Positions 1 through 7,176 of a stretch of DNA of 64,000 nt are shown here, in pieces. The translations under genes were made by a program, and so were the position numbers. Below the pieces are notes generated by a model, which saw only the letters and a list, made by a program, of their open reading frames with translations, did no database searches and was not told the origin of the DNA. Source of the DNA: Streptomyces roseirectus (GTDB lineage Bacteria; Actinomycetota; Actinomycetes; Streptomycetales; Streptomycetaceae). Numbering within the stretch: position 1 is the stretch's first letter; each line of letters opens with the position of its first letter. The DNA is taken from positions 1,674,001 through 1,738,000 of the forward strand of contig NZ_CP060828.1 of the NCBI RefSeq assembly GCF_014489635.1. Direction: 5' to 3'.

Positions 1-37
1 GGAGTTCGACGACCGATTGTATGAAATTTTCCTGTAG
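1..37 (+). CDS. 3' end of an unidentified gene (partial)
   Basis: A reading frame open from the window edge ends at TAG (35-37) after the residues EFDDRLYEIFL. Only this C-terminus is visible, so the product cannot be named. It lies 12 bp before the next gene on the same strand, and both share a lower GC content than the rest of the window, so they are probably co-transcribed and of common origin. Confidence 0.4.
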   Translation, partial: EFDDRLYEIFL

Positions 38-49
38 AGAGGGCTTGGA

Positions 50-526
50 ATGCGTGTGGGAATCACAGGGCATCGTGGACTCGGAAAGCAGACGGAAGAG
101 ATGGTAAAGACTGCTCTACGTCGAGAGCTTGAGGCGTTCGAACCTACGGAACTCTGTATCGTCTCGTGCATTGCGGACGGCCCTGATGCTTGGGCGGCTG
201 AGGCGGCGCTCGACTTCGGAGGGCGTATTGAGGTCGTGATTCCGGCCGTGCAGTATCGCCAAGGGCTTCCTAAAGAGCATCACGCGACCTATGATCGACT
301 GATTTCCATAGCGGCAGAAGTGCATGAAACAGGAATGGTCGAGTCCACCGATCGGGCTCACATGGCGGGGAGTGAAATTCTTGTCGGCTTGGTCGATCAG
401 CTCATTGCGGTTTGGGACGGCCAGCCTGCCCGCGGATACGGGGGAACCGGTGACGTCGTCGCATACGCCCGAAGCATGGGCGTTCCCGTAACCGTGGTGT
501 GGCCGGACGGCGCGTCACGCGACTGA
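50..526 (+). CDS. SLOG/Rossmann-fold-like small protein
   Basis: 158 aa. It opens with MRVGITGHRGL, a hydrophobic beta strand followed by a glycine-rich turn as in SLOG-superfamily nucleotide-binding proteins (relatives of LOG and DprA). Later segments alternate strand and helix (residues about 32-42, 58-65, 110-122, 148-154). Residues 108-123 contain the acidic strand DQLIAVWDG expected near the ligand pocket. A GAGAGG ribosome site lies 6 nt before the ATG. Base composition is visibly lower in GC than the neighbours, which suggests acquisition. The fold call is moderate; the substrate is unknown. SLOG proteins act in nucleotide metabolism or in phage-defence signalling, and nothing here decides between these. 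Confidence 0.6.
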   Translation: MRVGITGHRGLGKQTEEMVKTALRRELEAFEPTELCIVSCIADGPDAWAAEAALDFGGRIEVVIPAVQYRQGLPKEHHATYDRLISIAAEVHETGMVESTDRAHMAGSEILVGLVDQLIAVWDGQPARGYGGTGDVVAYARSMGVPVTVVWPDGASRD

Positions 527-588
527 CACCGAACCGCGCTGTCTGGAACAACTCCCCCGTGCGGTCACATGTCCGCGGGGGGAGTTAC

Positions 589-924
589 CTACGTCCGTGT
601 TGCGAACTGCCACAAGGTCACGGCGAGGCCGATCGCACCGACCAGGGCGGCGAATGCGGGAGCGGCCACCGGTTTCGTTCGAAGGCGGTTATTCGCTGGT
701 CGTGGTCGGCGAGTTGCCGGTCGGTCTGGTCGCCGCGTTGTACGAGCAGGGCGAGGGAGCCGTCGCCCCGGGCGAACCCTGCGGCCATGGTTCCCCGTAG
801 TTTCTCCAACTCGACGGCGAGGGCGCCGTCGGCCCACGGTAGGGACTCGGGAATGCCGGACGCGTCGACGATGGCGGGGAGCGCGACGGCGATACATGAC
901 GGTGTGCTTGCCGGCGGGGGTCAT
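589..924 (-). pseudogene. Frame-broken small coiled-coil/membrane protein
   Basis: Three pieces of one apparent protein lie in shifting frames. The start MTPAGKHTV (ATG at 924) is followed, one base out of frame near 895, by AVALPAIVDASGIPESLPW and a helical stretch containing QRGDQTDRQLADHDQRI. Near 675-690 the frame shifts again into a C-terminal membrane helix (AFAALVGAIGLAVTLWQF) ending at 589. The layout (short charged coiled coil, then one C-terminal membrane segment) resembles small holin-like or haemolysin-XhlA-like proteins common on actinobacterial mobile DNA. Two independent frame breaks argue for a pseudogene rather than a sequencing error, though errors cannot be excluded. Confidence 0.55.
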
Positions 925-1027
925 GGGTGGTGCCTCATTTGGTGAAGTGGGGAAACGACAAAGGCCCGCCCCGGCGCGGTACCGCCGCGCGCCGGGGTCT
1001 CGTCACCGCCGAGGCCGGACGATGGGC

Positions 1028-1474
1028 TCAGTCCGCCGGCCGTGCCGGGATCCCGTACGCACGTTCCACCGGGATCCGCAGGACGAGCCGCCGGTCGCGG
1101 ACCATCGCGGCGCGGTAGTCGTCCCAGTCGGGGTGTTCGCCCTGGACGTCGCGGTAGAGGCGGATCAGCTCCTCGACGGTGTCGTCGTCGGGTTTCCGGG
1201 CCGGCGGTGTGAGGTCGGCGGTGCCCTCGACGACGGTGTAGGCCCAGCGGTCGGCGCTGGTGACGTGGTAGCTCACGCGGGGGTCGCGCAGGAGGTTGCG
1301 GGTCTTGGCGCGGTCGGCGGTGACGGAGATCCGCAGCGTGCGCTCGTCGGGGTAGTAGTGGTGGGTGACGTTCGACAGCTGGGGGCGGCCGTCGCGCTTG
1401 AGGGTGACGAGGACCCCGCCCGGGGTGCCGGAGAGCAGGGCGAGGAGGGCGTCGTCCGTCGTGTCCTGAGTCAT
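1028..1474 (-). CDS. PPOX-class F420/FMN-dependent oxidoreductase
   Basis: 148 aa from the ATG at 1474, the usual length of the split-barrel PPOX/FDR family. N-terminal LLSGTPGGVLVTLKRDGRPQ and the following strand SNVTHHYYPDERTLRIS form the flavin-binding barrel; the C-terminal half has the family pattern of a basic barrel strand (RRLVLRIPVERAYGI). Members bind F420 or FMN and reduce enoates, quinones, biliverdin or xenobiotics. The substrate cannot be read from the sequence. A longer frame runs upstream, but a start before 1474 would enter the shared intergenic region with the divergent gene at 1704, so the short start is preferred. Confidence 0.75.
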   Translation of the reverse strand: MTQDTTDDALLALLSGTPGGVLVTLKRDGRPQLSNVTHHYYPDERTLRISVTADRAKTRNLLRDPRVSYHVTSADRWAYTVVEGTADLTPPARKPDDDTVEELIRLYRDVQGEHPDWDDYRAAMVRDRRLVLRIPVERAYGIPARPAD

Positions 1475-1526
1475 GTCCAGCGTCAACTCCGGCGGGCGCG
1501 CCGCGCATTCCCCCGCCGCGTCATGT

Positions 1527-1548
1527 GCCATATGTGACATACCACCCC
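1527..1548 (-). repeat. Isolated copy of the GGTGGTAC...TCAC repeat
   Basis: Read on the minus strand this is GGTGGTATGTCACATATGGC followed by AC, close to the core GGTGGTACATCACGCATCAC found many times from 23 to 37.5 kb. It sits in the divergent spacer between the PPOX gene and the beta-lactamase-like gene. It could be a repeat copy or an operator; the partial palindrome GTCACATATGGC does not decide. Confidence 0.4.
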
Positions 1549-1703
1549 GCCTCGCTCCCCCGTCCCCGCAGAAGCGACGCACCCCACACGCCACACGGCT
1601 CCGAAAGGGGTTGCCCCCGTCTCCCACTGCGCAACGATGAGGAGTGAGGCGCTTCGGGGCAGGCGGGCCGGGGTGTCTCGACTGTCGCCCCCGGAGGAGA
1701 ACG

Positions 1704-2936
1704 ATGGCACTGCTGCGGCAAGAGGTCGACCCCGGCGAGGTCGGGCTGGATGCGAAGGTGCTGGACCGGATGGACCGGTACATCGCGCACGAGGTGGCGG
1801 AGGGCCGGCTGCCCGGCTACCTCGTCTCCGTGGCGCGCGGCGGCAAGGTCGCCCACCTCACCGCGCACGGCCACCGCGACGTCGCCGCCGGGCTCCCGGT
1901 CGAGCCGGACACCCTGTGGCGGCTGTACTCGATGACCAAGCCGGTGACGTCGGTGGCGGCGCTGCTCCTGGTCGAGGAGGGGAAGCTGTCGCTGGACGAC
2001 CCGGTGGCGCGGCACATCCCGTCCTTCGCCGACATGCGGGTGTACGTCAGCGGCAGCGGCCGGGACATGGTGACGCGGCCCGCGAAGGGTCCCGTCCTGG
2101 TCCGTCATCTCCTCACCCACACCGCCGGGTTGACGTTCGCGTTCTACGGCACGCACCCCGTGGACGCCCTCTACCGCGAGGCGCGCCTGGACTCGTCGGT
2201 GGCGCCCGGCACGGACCTCGCGGGCACGGTCGACGTGTACGCGTCGCTGCCGTTGCAGTTCGAGCCGGGCACGGAGTGGAACTACTCGGTGGCCACGAAC
2301 GTGCTCGCGCGGATCGTGGAGGTCGTGTCGGGGCGGGCGCTGGACGAGTTCCTGGCCGAGCGGGTGTTCGGGCCGCTGGGGATGCGGGACGCCGGGTTCT
2401 GCGTGAGCGACGCGCAGGCCGGGCGGCTGGCGGAGCTGTACGGGGAGACCGAGGACGGCGGCATCGCGCCGGTCGCCGGACTGCCGTTGCGCGGCCGGCC
2501 CAGGTTCCTTTCGGGGGCGGGCGGTCTGGTGGCCGGCGCGCACGACGTCCACCGGTTCGCGGAACTCCTGCGCGGGCGCGGCGAGTTGGACGGCGTGCGG
2601 CTGCTGGCGCCGGAGACGGTCGACCTGATGACCCGCAACCACCTCCCCGGCGGCGTCGACATGCGTGCCTTCGGCAGCCGGCCCTCCCACGACGAACCCA
2701 GCAAGGACGGGCTCGGTTTCGGCCTCGGCGTCTCCGTCGTCATCGACCCCGACCGCACCAAGGCCCCGGCGGGCCTGGGTACTTACGGCTGGAGCGGCGT
2801 CGCCACCACCACGTTCTGGGTCGACCCCGAGCACGATGTGACCGTCCAGTTCATGACCCAGGTCAGACCGCGCTCGTCGCACGCCCTGTACCCGGAGATC
2901 AAACGGTTCGTGCACGAGGCGCTGTCGGCGGGATGA
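1704..2936 (+). CDS. Serine beta-lactamase-like hydrolase (EstB/class C fold)
   Basis: 410 aa. The ATG at 1704 follows GGAGGAGA (1692-1699), so it is preferred over an in-frame upstream ATG at 1644. The class C motifs are in order: SMTK (SxxK nucleophile motif, near residue 78), YSVATN after EWN (YxN motif, near 195), and a C-terminal GWSG in place of KTG/HxG. No signal peptide is visible, so it should be cytoplasmic. Such proteins are mostly esterases, D-aminopeptidases or lactone hydrolases rather than true beta-lactamases. It stands alone, divergent from the PPOX gene and convergent with the saccharopine genes. Confidence 0.85.
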   Translation: MALLRQEVDPGEVGLDAKVLDRMDRYIAHEVAEGRLPGYLVSVARGGKVAHLTAHGHRDVAAGLPVEPDTLWRLYSMTKPVTSVAALLLVEEGKLSLDDPVARHIPSFADMRVYVSGSGRDMVTRPAKGPVLVRHLLTHTAGLTFAFYGTHPVDALYREARLDSSVAPGTDLAGTVDVYASLPLQFEPGTEWNYSVATNVLARIVEVVSGRALDEFLAERVFGPLGMRDAGFCVSDAQAGRLAELYGETEDGGIAPVAGLPLRGRPRFLSGAGGLVAGAHDVHRFAELLRGRGELDGVRLLAPETVDLMTRNHLPGGVDMRAFGSRPSHDEPSKDGLGFGLGVSVVIDPDRTKAPAGLGTYGWSGVATTTFWVDPEHDVTVQFMTQVRPRSSHALYPEIKRFVHEALSAG

Positions 2937-2954
2937 GCGCGGGGTGGGACCCGT

Positions 2955-2980
2955 CGGCCGGCCACCCCACCCGCCGGCCG
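2955..2980. terminator. Bidirectional hairpin between convergent genes
   Basis: An 8-bp perfect inverted repeat, CGGCCGGC (2955-2962) and GCCGGCCG (2973-2980), with a 10-nt loop, fills the 45-bp gap between the two convergent stop codons. There is no T-run, as is usual in Streptomyces. Confidence 0.5.
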
Positions 2981-2981
2981 G

Positions 2982-4133
2982 CTATCCCACCCGCATCGTG
3001 AACTCCAGCCCCTCCTCCGCGAGTTCGTTCAGCCACTCCTCCGCGCGGACCGCCGTCTCCGGGCCCCGGCTCAGCCCCGGCGGCAGGGAGGAGTCGAGGA
3101 TGTGGCGGACGCCGAGGGCGAGGGGGCGGGAGACGGTGTGGGCCATGGCGCTCTCCTCGGCGGTGCCGACCCGGTCGAGGAGGTAACTGCCGCTCCAGGT
3201 GCGGCCGTTCGCGCCGCGTACGGTCAACGAGACGCTGAGCACGACGCGGTCGCGGTCGGCGCGGGTCGTCGGGTAGGTCCGGGCGAGTTCCCCGGCGAGT
3301 TCGGCGATGCGCGCGTCGTCGCCCTTCTTCAGCTCGGCGAAGACCGGGGCCCACGCGTGCTGCCAGCCGTCGAGGCGGAGGGTGCCGCGCACGAACGTGT
3401 CGGCGTGCCAGCCGGGCGGCAGGTCGTACTGGGCGATGAAGGGGACGCTGTCGCGGTTGGGGTACGCCTCGAACACCTCGGCGCCCAGGGCGAGTTCGCG
3501 GGTCGCCTCCCACGGGTGGGCGGTCACCTTCTCGGCGCCGCCCTCGATGTGCCGGGCGGGTGAGCGCAGCGCGTTGAGGACCCCGAGGGGTGCCCAACTG
3601 AAGCGGTAGCGGAAGGAGTTGGGGACGGCGGGCAGGCCCCCGCAGTAGGAGGTGAGGGCGTAGTCGGCCCGGTTCTCGGCGCCGATCTCCGCGCGGGCCC
3701 GCGAGACGAGGCTGTGCGCGAAGAGGTGGTCGATGCCGGGGTCGAGGCCGGCCTCGGTGAGCACGGTCAGGCCCGCCGCCCGCGCCGCCTCGCCCTGCGC
3801 GAGCAGTTCCCCGGTGACGTAGCTGGAGCAGGCGAAGTGGGCCCGGCCCGCGAGGCACGTAGCGAGCAGCGCGGGGTGCTCGGAGGCCGGGAGCATCGAC
3901 ACCACGACGTCGCCCGGGGTGAGTTCGGCGGCCAGCGCGCCCGGGGTGTGGGCGCGGGGTTCGGCGCGGTCGGCGATGCCGAGGCGGTCCAGCACCTCGG
4001 CGGCGCGGTCGGCGGTGCGGTGCCACAGGCGGACGCGGTCGGCGTGGGCGGTGAGCGCCGTGAGGCCGCTGCCCGTGGAGAGACCGGCGCCCATCCAGTG
4101 GACCGTTCCGCTCGCGGATACCTGCTGCGCCAC
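2982..4133 (-). CDS. Saccharopine dehydrogenase/reductase-like protein (LYS9 family)
   Basis: 383 aa from the GTG at 4133, which has GGGGAGG 6 nt upstream; an in-frame ATG at 4175 lacks such a site. The N-terminus is a Rossmann fold with GAGLSTGSG, then the saccharopine dehydrogenase NADP domain (GDVVVSMLPASEHPALLATC) and the C-terminal dimer/catalytic domain with GLDPGIDHLFA and SYCGGLPAV, both characteristic of saccharopine reductases. The family interconverts saccharopine with aminoadipate semialdehyde and glutamate. It follows the lysine-forming saccharopine dehydrogenase by 66 bp on the same strand, so the pair could run lysine to aminoadipate semialdehyde, as the bifunctional AASS does in animals and plants. 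Confidence 0.85.
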   Translation of the reverse strand: MAQQVSASGTVHWMGAGLSTGSGLTALTAHADRVRLWHRTADRAAEVLDRLGIADRAEPRAHTPGALAAELTPGDVVVSMLPASEHPALLATCLAGRAHFACSSYVTGELLAQGEAARAAGLTVLTEAGLDPGIDHLFAHSLVSRARAEIGAENRADYALTSYCGGLPAVPNSFRYRFSWAPLGVLNALRSPARHIEGGAEKVTAHPWEATRELALGAEVFEAYPNRDSVPFIAQYDLPPGWHADTFVRGTLRLDGWQHAWAPVFAELKKGDDARIAELAGELARTYPTTRADRDRVVLSVSLTVRGANGRTWSGSYLLDRVGTAEESAMAHTVSRPLALGVRHILDSSLPPGLSRGPETAVRAEEWLNELAEEGLEFTMRVG

Positions 4134-4199
4134 CGCTGCCTCCCCTTCGCCTCGACGCCTTCGCCCCGACGTCACTCCCGAGACTGTGACCCTTCCCGA

Positions 4200-5249
4200 C
4201 TAGCCCTGTTTGATGCCGAGTTCACGTGACGCCGACGCGAATCGCGCCAGGCACCGCCCCCAAGGCCCGCTGTCCGTACGGAAGTCGAGGAGCTGGGGCA
4301 GCAGACTGGCCGAGAAGTCGGTGCTCGACTCCAGCGGCAGCAGCGAGGGCAGGTTGTCGATGGCGATCAGGTCGAACGGCGGCTCGTCGCGCAGCCGCCG
4401 CACGGGGTCGGCCCACTCGGTCGTCCGGTCGTACACCGGCAGCACGTTGAGCGGCGAGCCCACGTCGCAGGTCACGTCGGACACCGTGCGCAGCCGGCGG
4501 CCGGGGGCGTCGAGGTCCTGGGGCCGGACGAACGGCGGCACCGGGCTGGTCGCGAGGACGCAGTTGACGAGGAGGTCGTGGGCCAACAGGGCGTCGCGGT
4601 CGAGGTCCTGGGTCTCCGCGAGGTCCCAGGTGGTCGGTGAGATCCCGGCCGCCGCGAGGGCGTCGCGCGCACCCCGTCCGCTGCGTCCAAGGGCGCCGAT
4701 CACCAGGGCCGAGATGTCCCGGTCGCCGGAGTCAGGGCTCAGCAGCTCCCCCAGCGCCTTCTCGTCCGTCGGGGTCAACTCGGCGGCGAGGCGGCCCCGG
4801 TGGTGCAGGACGGCGAGGGCGGCGCCGAGGTAGCCCGCCCAGTAGCCGAACGCGGCGAGGCGGCGGCCGGTGTCGTCGACCAGGTACTCCAGGTCGAGCA
4901 GGGCTCCCCCGCCGGCCGCGAACCGGGTCAACAGGGCCTCGGCGTCGGGCTGTTGCTTGTAGGCGTGGCCGAAGAAGATGTGCCGGTGCGTCAACTCGTC
5001 GGGGTCGTCGGGTAGTTCCTTCAGGCCGAGGATCACCGCGTCGTCCGGCGCCGCCACCCACGAGCCGGCGGGGGCGACTTGGGCGCCCACGGCCTCGTAC
5101 TCCCCGGTGGGGAAGATCCGTTGGGGTGAGTCCTCGACCGTCAGGGTGATGCCGTGCTCGATCAGGCGGCGGGCGTCGGCGGGGACGACGGGGGTGCGGC
5201 GTTCGGTGGGGCGGGGTTCGTGACGGAGCCACAGGTGGACGGCGGTCAT
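4200..5249 (-). CDS. Saccharopine dehydrogenase, NAD+, L-lysine-forming (LYS1/LKR type)
   Basis: 349 aa. It starts with WLRHEPRPTERRTPVVPADA, the alanine-dehydrogenase/transhydrogenase N-terminal fold shared by LYS1 enzymes, with the substrate-binding PTERRTP motif. The central segment HRHIFFGHAYKQQPDAEALL contains the family's FGHAYKxQ motif, and LLDLEYLVDDTGRRLAAFGYWAGYLGAALA is the interdomain hinge. The enzyme interconverts lysine plus 2-oxoglutarate and saccharopine. Its start overlaps the stop of the FAD oxidase by 4 bp, so these genes are translationally coupled. Bacteria usually make lysine through diaminopimelate, so a catabolic role is more likely here. Confidence 0.88.
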   Translation of the reverse strand: MTAVHLWLRHEPRPTERRTPVVPADARRLIEHGITLTVEDSPQRIFPTGEYEAVGAQVAPAGSWVAAPDDAVILGLKELPDDPDELTHRHIFFGHAYKQQPDAEALLTRFAAGGGALLDLEYLVDDTGRRLAAFGYWAGYLGAALAVLHHRGRLAAELTPTDEKALGELLSPDSGDRDISALVIGALGRSGRGARDALAAAGISPTTWDLAETQDLDRDALLAHDLLVNCVLATSPVPPFVRPQDLDAPGRRLRTVSDVTCDVGSPLNVLPVYDRTTEWADPVRRLRDEPPFDLIAIDNLPSLLPLESSTDFSASLLPQLLDFRTDSGPWGRCLARFASASRELGIKQG

Positions 5250-6391
5250 ACGCGGTTGGCCTCCGGGCGCGGGGCGTCGGCGGCGAAGCGGCCGGCGCTC
5301 AGGGGGGTGACGTCCACGAAGGGTACGCGGCCGAGGACCAGGTCGCGCATCACCTCGCCGACGGCCGGCCCCTGGAGGAAGCCGTGCCCGGAGAAGCCGG
5401 TGGCGTACAGGAAGCGGGAGACCGAACTCGCCTCGCCGATCAGGGCGTTGTGGTCCGGGGTGACCTCGTACAGGCCCGCCCAGCCGCCCGTGCGGCGCAG
5501 GTCGAGCAGGGTGGGCGCCCGGTGTTCCATCGCGGCGGCGAGGCGGGGGATCCAGCGGTCGTGGGTGTCGGTGGCGAAGCCGGGGCGCTCGTCGGGGTCG
5601 GACATGCCGACCAGCAGGCCGGGGCCCTCGGGGTGGAAGTAGAAGGTGGTGGTGAAGTCGATCGTCATCGGCAGGCCGGGCGGCAGCCCGGGAAGGGCCT
5701 CGGTGACGGCGACCTGGCGGCGCAGCGGCTGGACGGGCAGGTCGACGCCGACCATCTCGCCGACCGACTTCGACCAGGCGCCGGCCGCGCAGACGACCGT
5801 GTTCGTGGTGATGCGGCCGATCGTGGTGTGCACGGCGGTGATCGTGGAGCCGCGCGTCTCGATGCCGGTGACCGCCGTGCGGCGCAGGATCCGGGCGCCG
5901 TGGGCGCGGGCGACGTCCGCGTAGCCGTGGACGACGGCCTCGGGCGTGCAGTGGCCGTCGTCCGGCGAGTAGGCGGCGGCGAGGACGCCGTCCGTGGTGA
6001 TCAGGGGGTTGAGGCGGCGGGCCTCGGCGGGGTCGATGAGGCGGCTGGGGACGCCGAGGGCGTTCTGCAGGGCGATGCCCGCCTCGAAGGAGGCGACCTC
6101 CTCGGGGGTGGTGAGGAGGAAGAGGTAGCCGGTGCGGTGCAGGTCGATGTCGTGGCCGGTGTCCTCGCCGAAGCGGGCGAACGCCTCCAGACTCCGGGCG
6201 CCCAGACGGATGTTGACCTCGTCGGAGAACTGGGCGCGGACCCCGCCCGCGGCCTTCGAGGTCGACCCGGCGGCGAGTTCGTCACGTTCGACGAGCACCA
6301 CGTCGCGGACCCCGGCGGCGGCGAGGTGACAGGCGATGCTGGTGCCGATCACCCCGCCGCCGATGACGACGACCGAGGCATGCGTGTTCAA
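5246..6391 (-). CDS. FAD-dependent DAO-family amine oxidase (sarcosine oxidase beta-like)
   Basis: 381 aa. The likely start is the TTG at 6391, with AAGGAG 8 nt before it. Residues 7-15 (VVVIGGGVIG) form the FAD dinucleotide-binding loop, and the acidic VERDELAAG follows. The motif GSTSKAAGGVRAQF and the C-terminal GLYEVTPDHNALIGE/ATGFSGHGFLQGPAVGEVM are hallmarks of sarcosine oxidase beta and related secondary-amine oxidases. In context with two saccharopine enzymes it may oxidise a cyclic or N-alkylated lysine derivative such as pipecolate; that is inference. The C-terminal half-domain is intact and no other Sox subunits are encoded nearby. Confidence 0.82.
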   Translation of the reverse strand: MNTHASVVVIGGGVIGTSIACHLAAAGVRDVVLVERDELAAGSTSKAAGGVRAQFSDEVNIRLGARSLEAFARFGEDTGHDIDLHRTGYLFLLTTPEEVASFEAGIALQNALGVPSRLIDPAEARRLNPLITTDGVLAAAYSPDDGHCTPEAVVHGYADVARAHGARILRRTAVTGIETRGSTITAVHTTIGRITTNTVVCAAGAWSKSVGEMVGVDLPVQPLRRQVAVTEALPGLPPGLPMTIDFTTTFYFHPEGPGLLVGMSDPDERPGFATDTHDRWIPRLAAAMEHRAPTLLDLRRTGGWAGLYEVTPDHNALIGEASSVSRFLYATGFSGHGFLQGPAVGEVMRDLVLGRVPFVDVTPLSAGRFAADAPRPEANRV

Positions 6392-6416
6392 GCGTGCGGC
6401 TCCTTGTGGGCGGCGG

Positions 6417-6442
6417 CCCCGGCCCGTGTGCCGAGGCCGGGG
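6417..6442 (-). terminator. Hairpin after the GTP cyclohydrolase gene
   Basis: CCCCGGCC (6417-6424) pairs perfectly with GGCCGGGG (6435-6442), 10-nt loop. It lies in the 81-bp gap between the end of the cyclohydrolase gene and the FAD oxidase gene and probably separates two transcripts. No T-run is present. Confidence 0.4.
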
Positions 6443-6472
6443 GGGTGCGACTGCCGTCCTGCCGACGGGAGT

Positions 6473-7132
6473 TCAGGACCAGTGGGCCACCGCGTCGAGG
6501 TGCGGCAGGTGGTGGTCGAGGCGTTCGCGCTTGGTGCGCAGGTAGGTGATGTTGTTCTCGCACGGCGGGATCAGCAGCGGCACCTCCTCGGCGACCTCGA
6601 TGCCGTTGTCCGTCAACGCCTCGCGCTTGCGCGGGTTGTTGGACATCAGGCGCACCGAGCGCACACCGAGGTCGCGCAGGATCTCGGCGGCGACGCCGTA
6701 GTCGCGGGCGTCGACGGGGAAGCCGAGGGCGACGTTCGCCTCGACGGTGTCCAGGCCCTCCGCCTGGAGCGCCATCGCGCGCAGCTTGCCGAGCAGTCCT
6801 ATGCCCCGGCCCTCGTGGCCGCGCAGGTAGACGACGACACCGCTGCCCTCGGCGACCACCGCGCGCAGCGCGGAGTCGAGCTGGTCGCCGCACTCGCAGT
6901 GCTGCGAGCCGAACGCGTCGCCGGTGAGGCATTCCGAGTGCAGCCGGGTCAGGACGTCCTCGGCGCCGAGTTCGCCGTAGACCAGGGCGACCTGTTCGTC
7001 ACCGCGGTCGTGGTCCATGTAACCGACGGCCTGGAATTTGCCGTAGACGGTGGGCAGAGGGGCATTCACCACGCGTTCCACGCCCGTGCGCTGCGGGGTC
7101 TTCTTGCCGAGTACACCGATTTTTTCTGTCAT
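6473..7132 (-). CDS. ribA: GTP cyclohydrolase II homologue, predicted FAPy-producing type (Met120)
   Basis: 219 aa from the ATG at 7132. The zinc site is intact: C68, C79 and C81 in SECLTGDAFGSQHCECGDQ. GHEGRGIGLLGK (105-116) is the catalytic/phosphate loop. Riboflavin-pathway enzymes have Tyr in the next motif (E. coli IRAYALQD, Tyr105); here the sequence is LRAMALQA with Met at 120. In the S. coelicolor paralogue SCO6655 the same Tyr-to-Met change is reported to stop the reaction at the formylated pyrimidine FAPy instead of releasing formate (Spoonamore, Bandarian and colleagues). I therefore predict FAPy as product. No riboflavin genes adjoin it; instead a creatininase-family gene diverges 44 bp away. 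Confidence 0.9.
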   Translation of the reverse strand: MTEKIGVLGKKTPQRTGVERVVNAPLPTVYGKFQAVGYMDHDRGDEQVALVYGELGAEDVLTRLHSECLTGDAFGSQHCECGDQLDSALRAVVAEGSGVVVYLRGHEGRGIGLLGKLRAMALQAEGLDTVEANVALGFPVDARDYGVAAEILRDLGVRSVRLMSNNPRKREALTDNGIEVAEEVPLLIPPCENNITYLRTKRERLDHHLPHLDAVAHWS

Positions 7133-7176
7133 GATCTGGTTCCTAAGAGTCCGATGGGGAGTCGAAAGGGCGGGAA

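Noticed and set aside
1704..2936. True antibiotic-hydrolysing beta-lactamase
   Set aside because: No signal peptide and no KTG; the motif set fits cytoplasmic esterase/peptidase members.
7133..7176. FMN riboswitch in front of the RibA homologue
   Set aside because: The divergent spacer has only 44 bp, far too short for an RFN element, and none of its conserved helices is seen.
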